DNA of 64,000 nt from Dryomyza anilis (taxonomy: Eukaryota; Arthropoda; Insecta; Diptera; Dryomyzidae). Where the stretch lies: assembly GCA_951804985.1 (NCBI GenBank), contig OX638131.1:55294604-55358603 (forward strand), written 5' to 3'. Below are positions 63,627 through 64,000 of the stretch, in pieces. The notes below the pieces were generated by a model. The model was not told the DNA's origin. It did no database searches and worked only from the letters and a program-made list of their open reading frames with translations. Each line of letters opens with the position of its first letter. Position 1 is the first letter of the stretch. Position numbers and translations under genes: made by a program.

Positions 63627-64000
63627 TTATTGTGTTCATCAATTGTGTTCGCTTCGAAGATCGGCTGCACCTTGCACTTTTGCTTTATTATCCCAATGTT
63701 AATATATTATTATTTTCCCGATTTCATATATTTTATCTCATTTTAAAATCTTATATTATTCTATTTTACCATATCACCATTGTATTATCTTTAATTAATA
63801 TTTTTCGTACTACTTATTAATTATATTTTACTCTCTACTCCGCAACACCTTTGGCATGCAAATATTTTTCAACCCATTTTTGCTACTGTGCACTTTCCTT
63901 TTACTTCACTCCATTTCGCGCAAACTATCCATTTACTTTTCCTATTACTTTTTATACTTTATTATATTTTATTTAGTTTCTGTTTTTTTTTCCTTTTTCT
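63627..64000. other. T-rich end of window, nothing recognised
   Basis: AT-rich sequence with pyrimidine bias on the plus strand. No gene, repeat or RNA is supported. Confidence 0.5.

Overview
The window is AT-rich eukaryotic DNA made almost entirely of transposon debris and satellite. The best guess is pericentromeric or Y-type heterochromatin of an insect, probably a higher fly (Diptera). This rests on Ty3/Gypsy polyproteins, non-LTR elements carrying RNase H domains, and a copy of the dipteran 'mini-me' motif (GTCY repeats, short core, then TA repeats). I found no intact host gene, rRNA, CRISPR array or prokaryotic feature. A run of exactly 200 N at 37266-37465 is a scaffolding placeholder.

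Region 1-11.7 kb is a graveyard of nested elements. It holds a Gypsy integrase remnant (208-1246), a dispersed repeat ending in a mini-me core (1755-2443), a 153-bp inverted-repeat element (2444-2596), a possible solo LTR (4356-4810), and two LINE fragments (5185-5460 plus; 5478-7005 minus). The second LINE fragment is split by a tRNA-derived SINE with a visible target-site duplication. A badly deleted Gypsy element follows (gag 8243-9963, protease 10261-10735, RT/RNase H 10713-11346, integrase 11461-12490).

Region 11.7-58.9 kb is the main structure: a segment repeated head-to-tail three times (11716-23397, 23398-37265, 37466-58922). Each copy runs from the Gypsy integrase through an A-rich tract holding a TIR element and a tRNA-like relic, into a long array of the hexamer TATAAA. 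A 1.6-kb flank and the 3' part of a minus-strand LINE close the unit. The arrays are about 5.1, 8.2 and 18.7 kb, together half of the window and roughly 5,300 hexamers. The duplication junction (LINE RNase H fused to Gypsy integrase) is read directly at 23397/23398 with CCAT microhomology. The second expected junction lies in the N gap.

Region 58.9-64 kb continues the minus-strand LINE (to 59990, RT domain deleted). It abuts, head to head, a plus-strand LINE (59996-62079) with endonuclease, RT and poly(A) tail but no RNase H. Two more copies of the dispersed repeat follow, bracketing a small G/C-rich ORF (62571-62819) unlike its surroundings, then a ~99-bp minisatellite (63255-63626).

The elements do not form a working pathway, since every transposon ORF seen is broken. 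What stands out is the life history of one hexamer satellite: a seed inside transposon debris, microhomology-type tandem duplication of the whole neighbourhood, then independent changes in array length. Assembly artefacts near the gap and in the middle of the largest array must be excluded before array lengths are believed.
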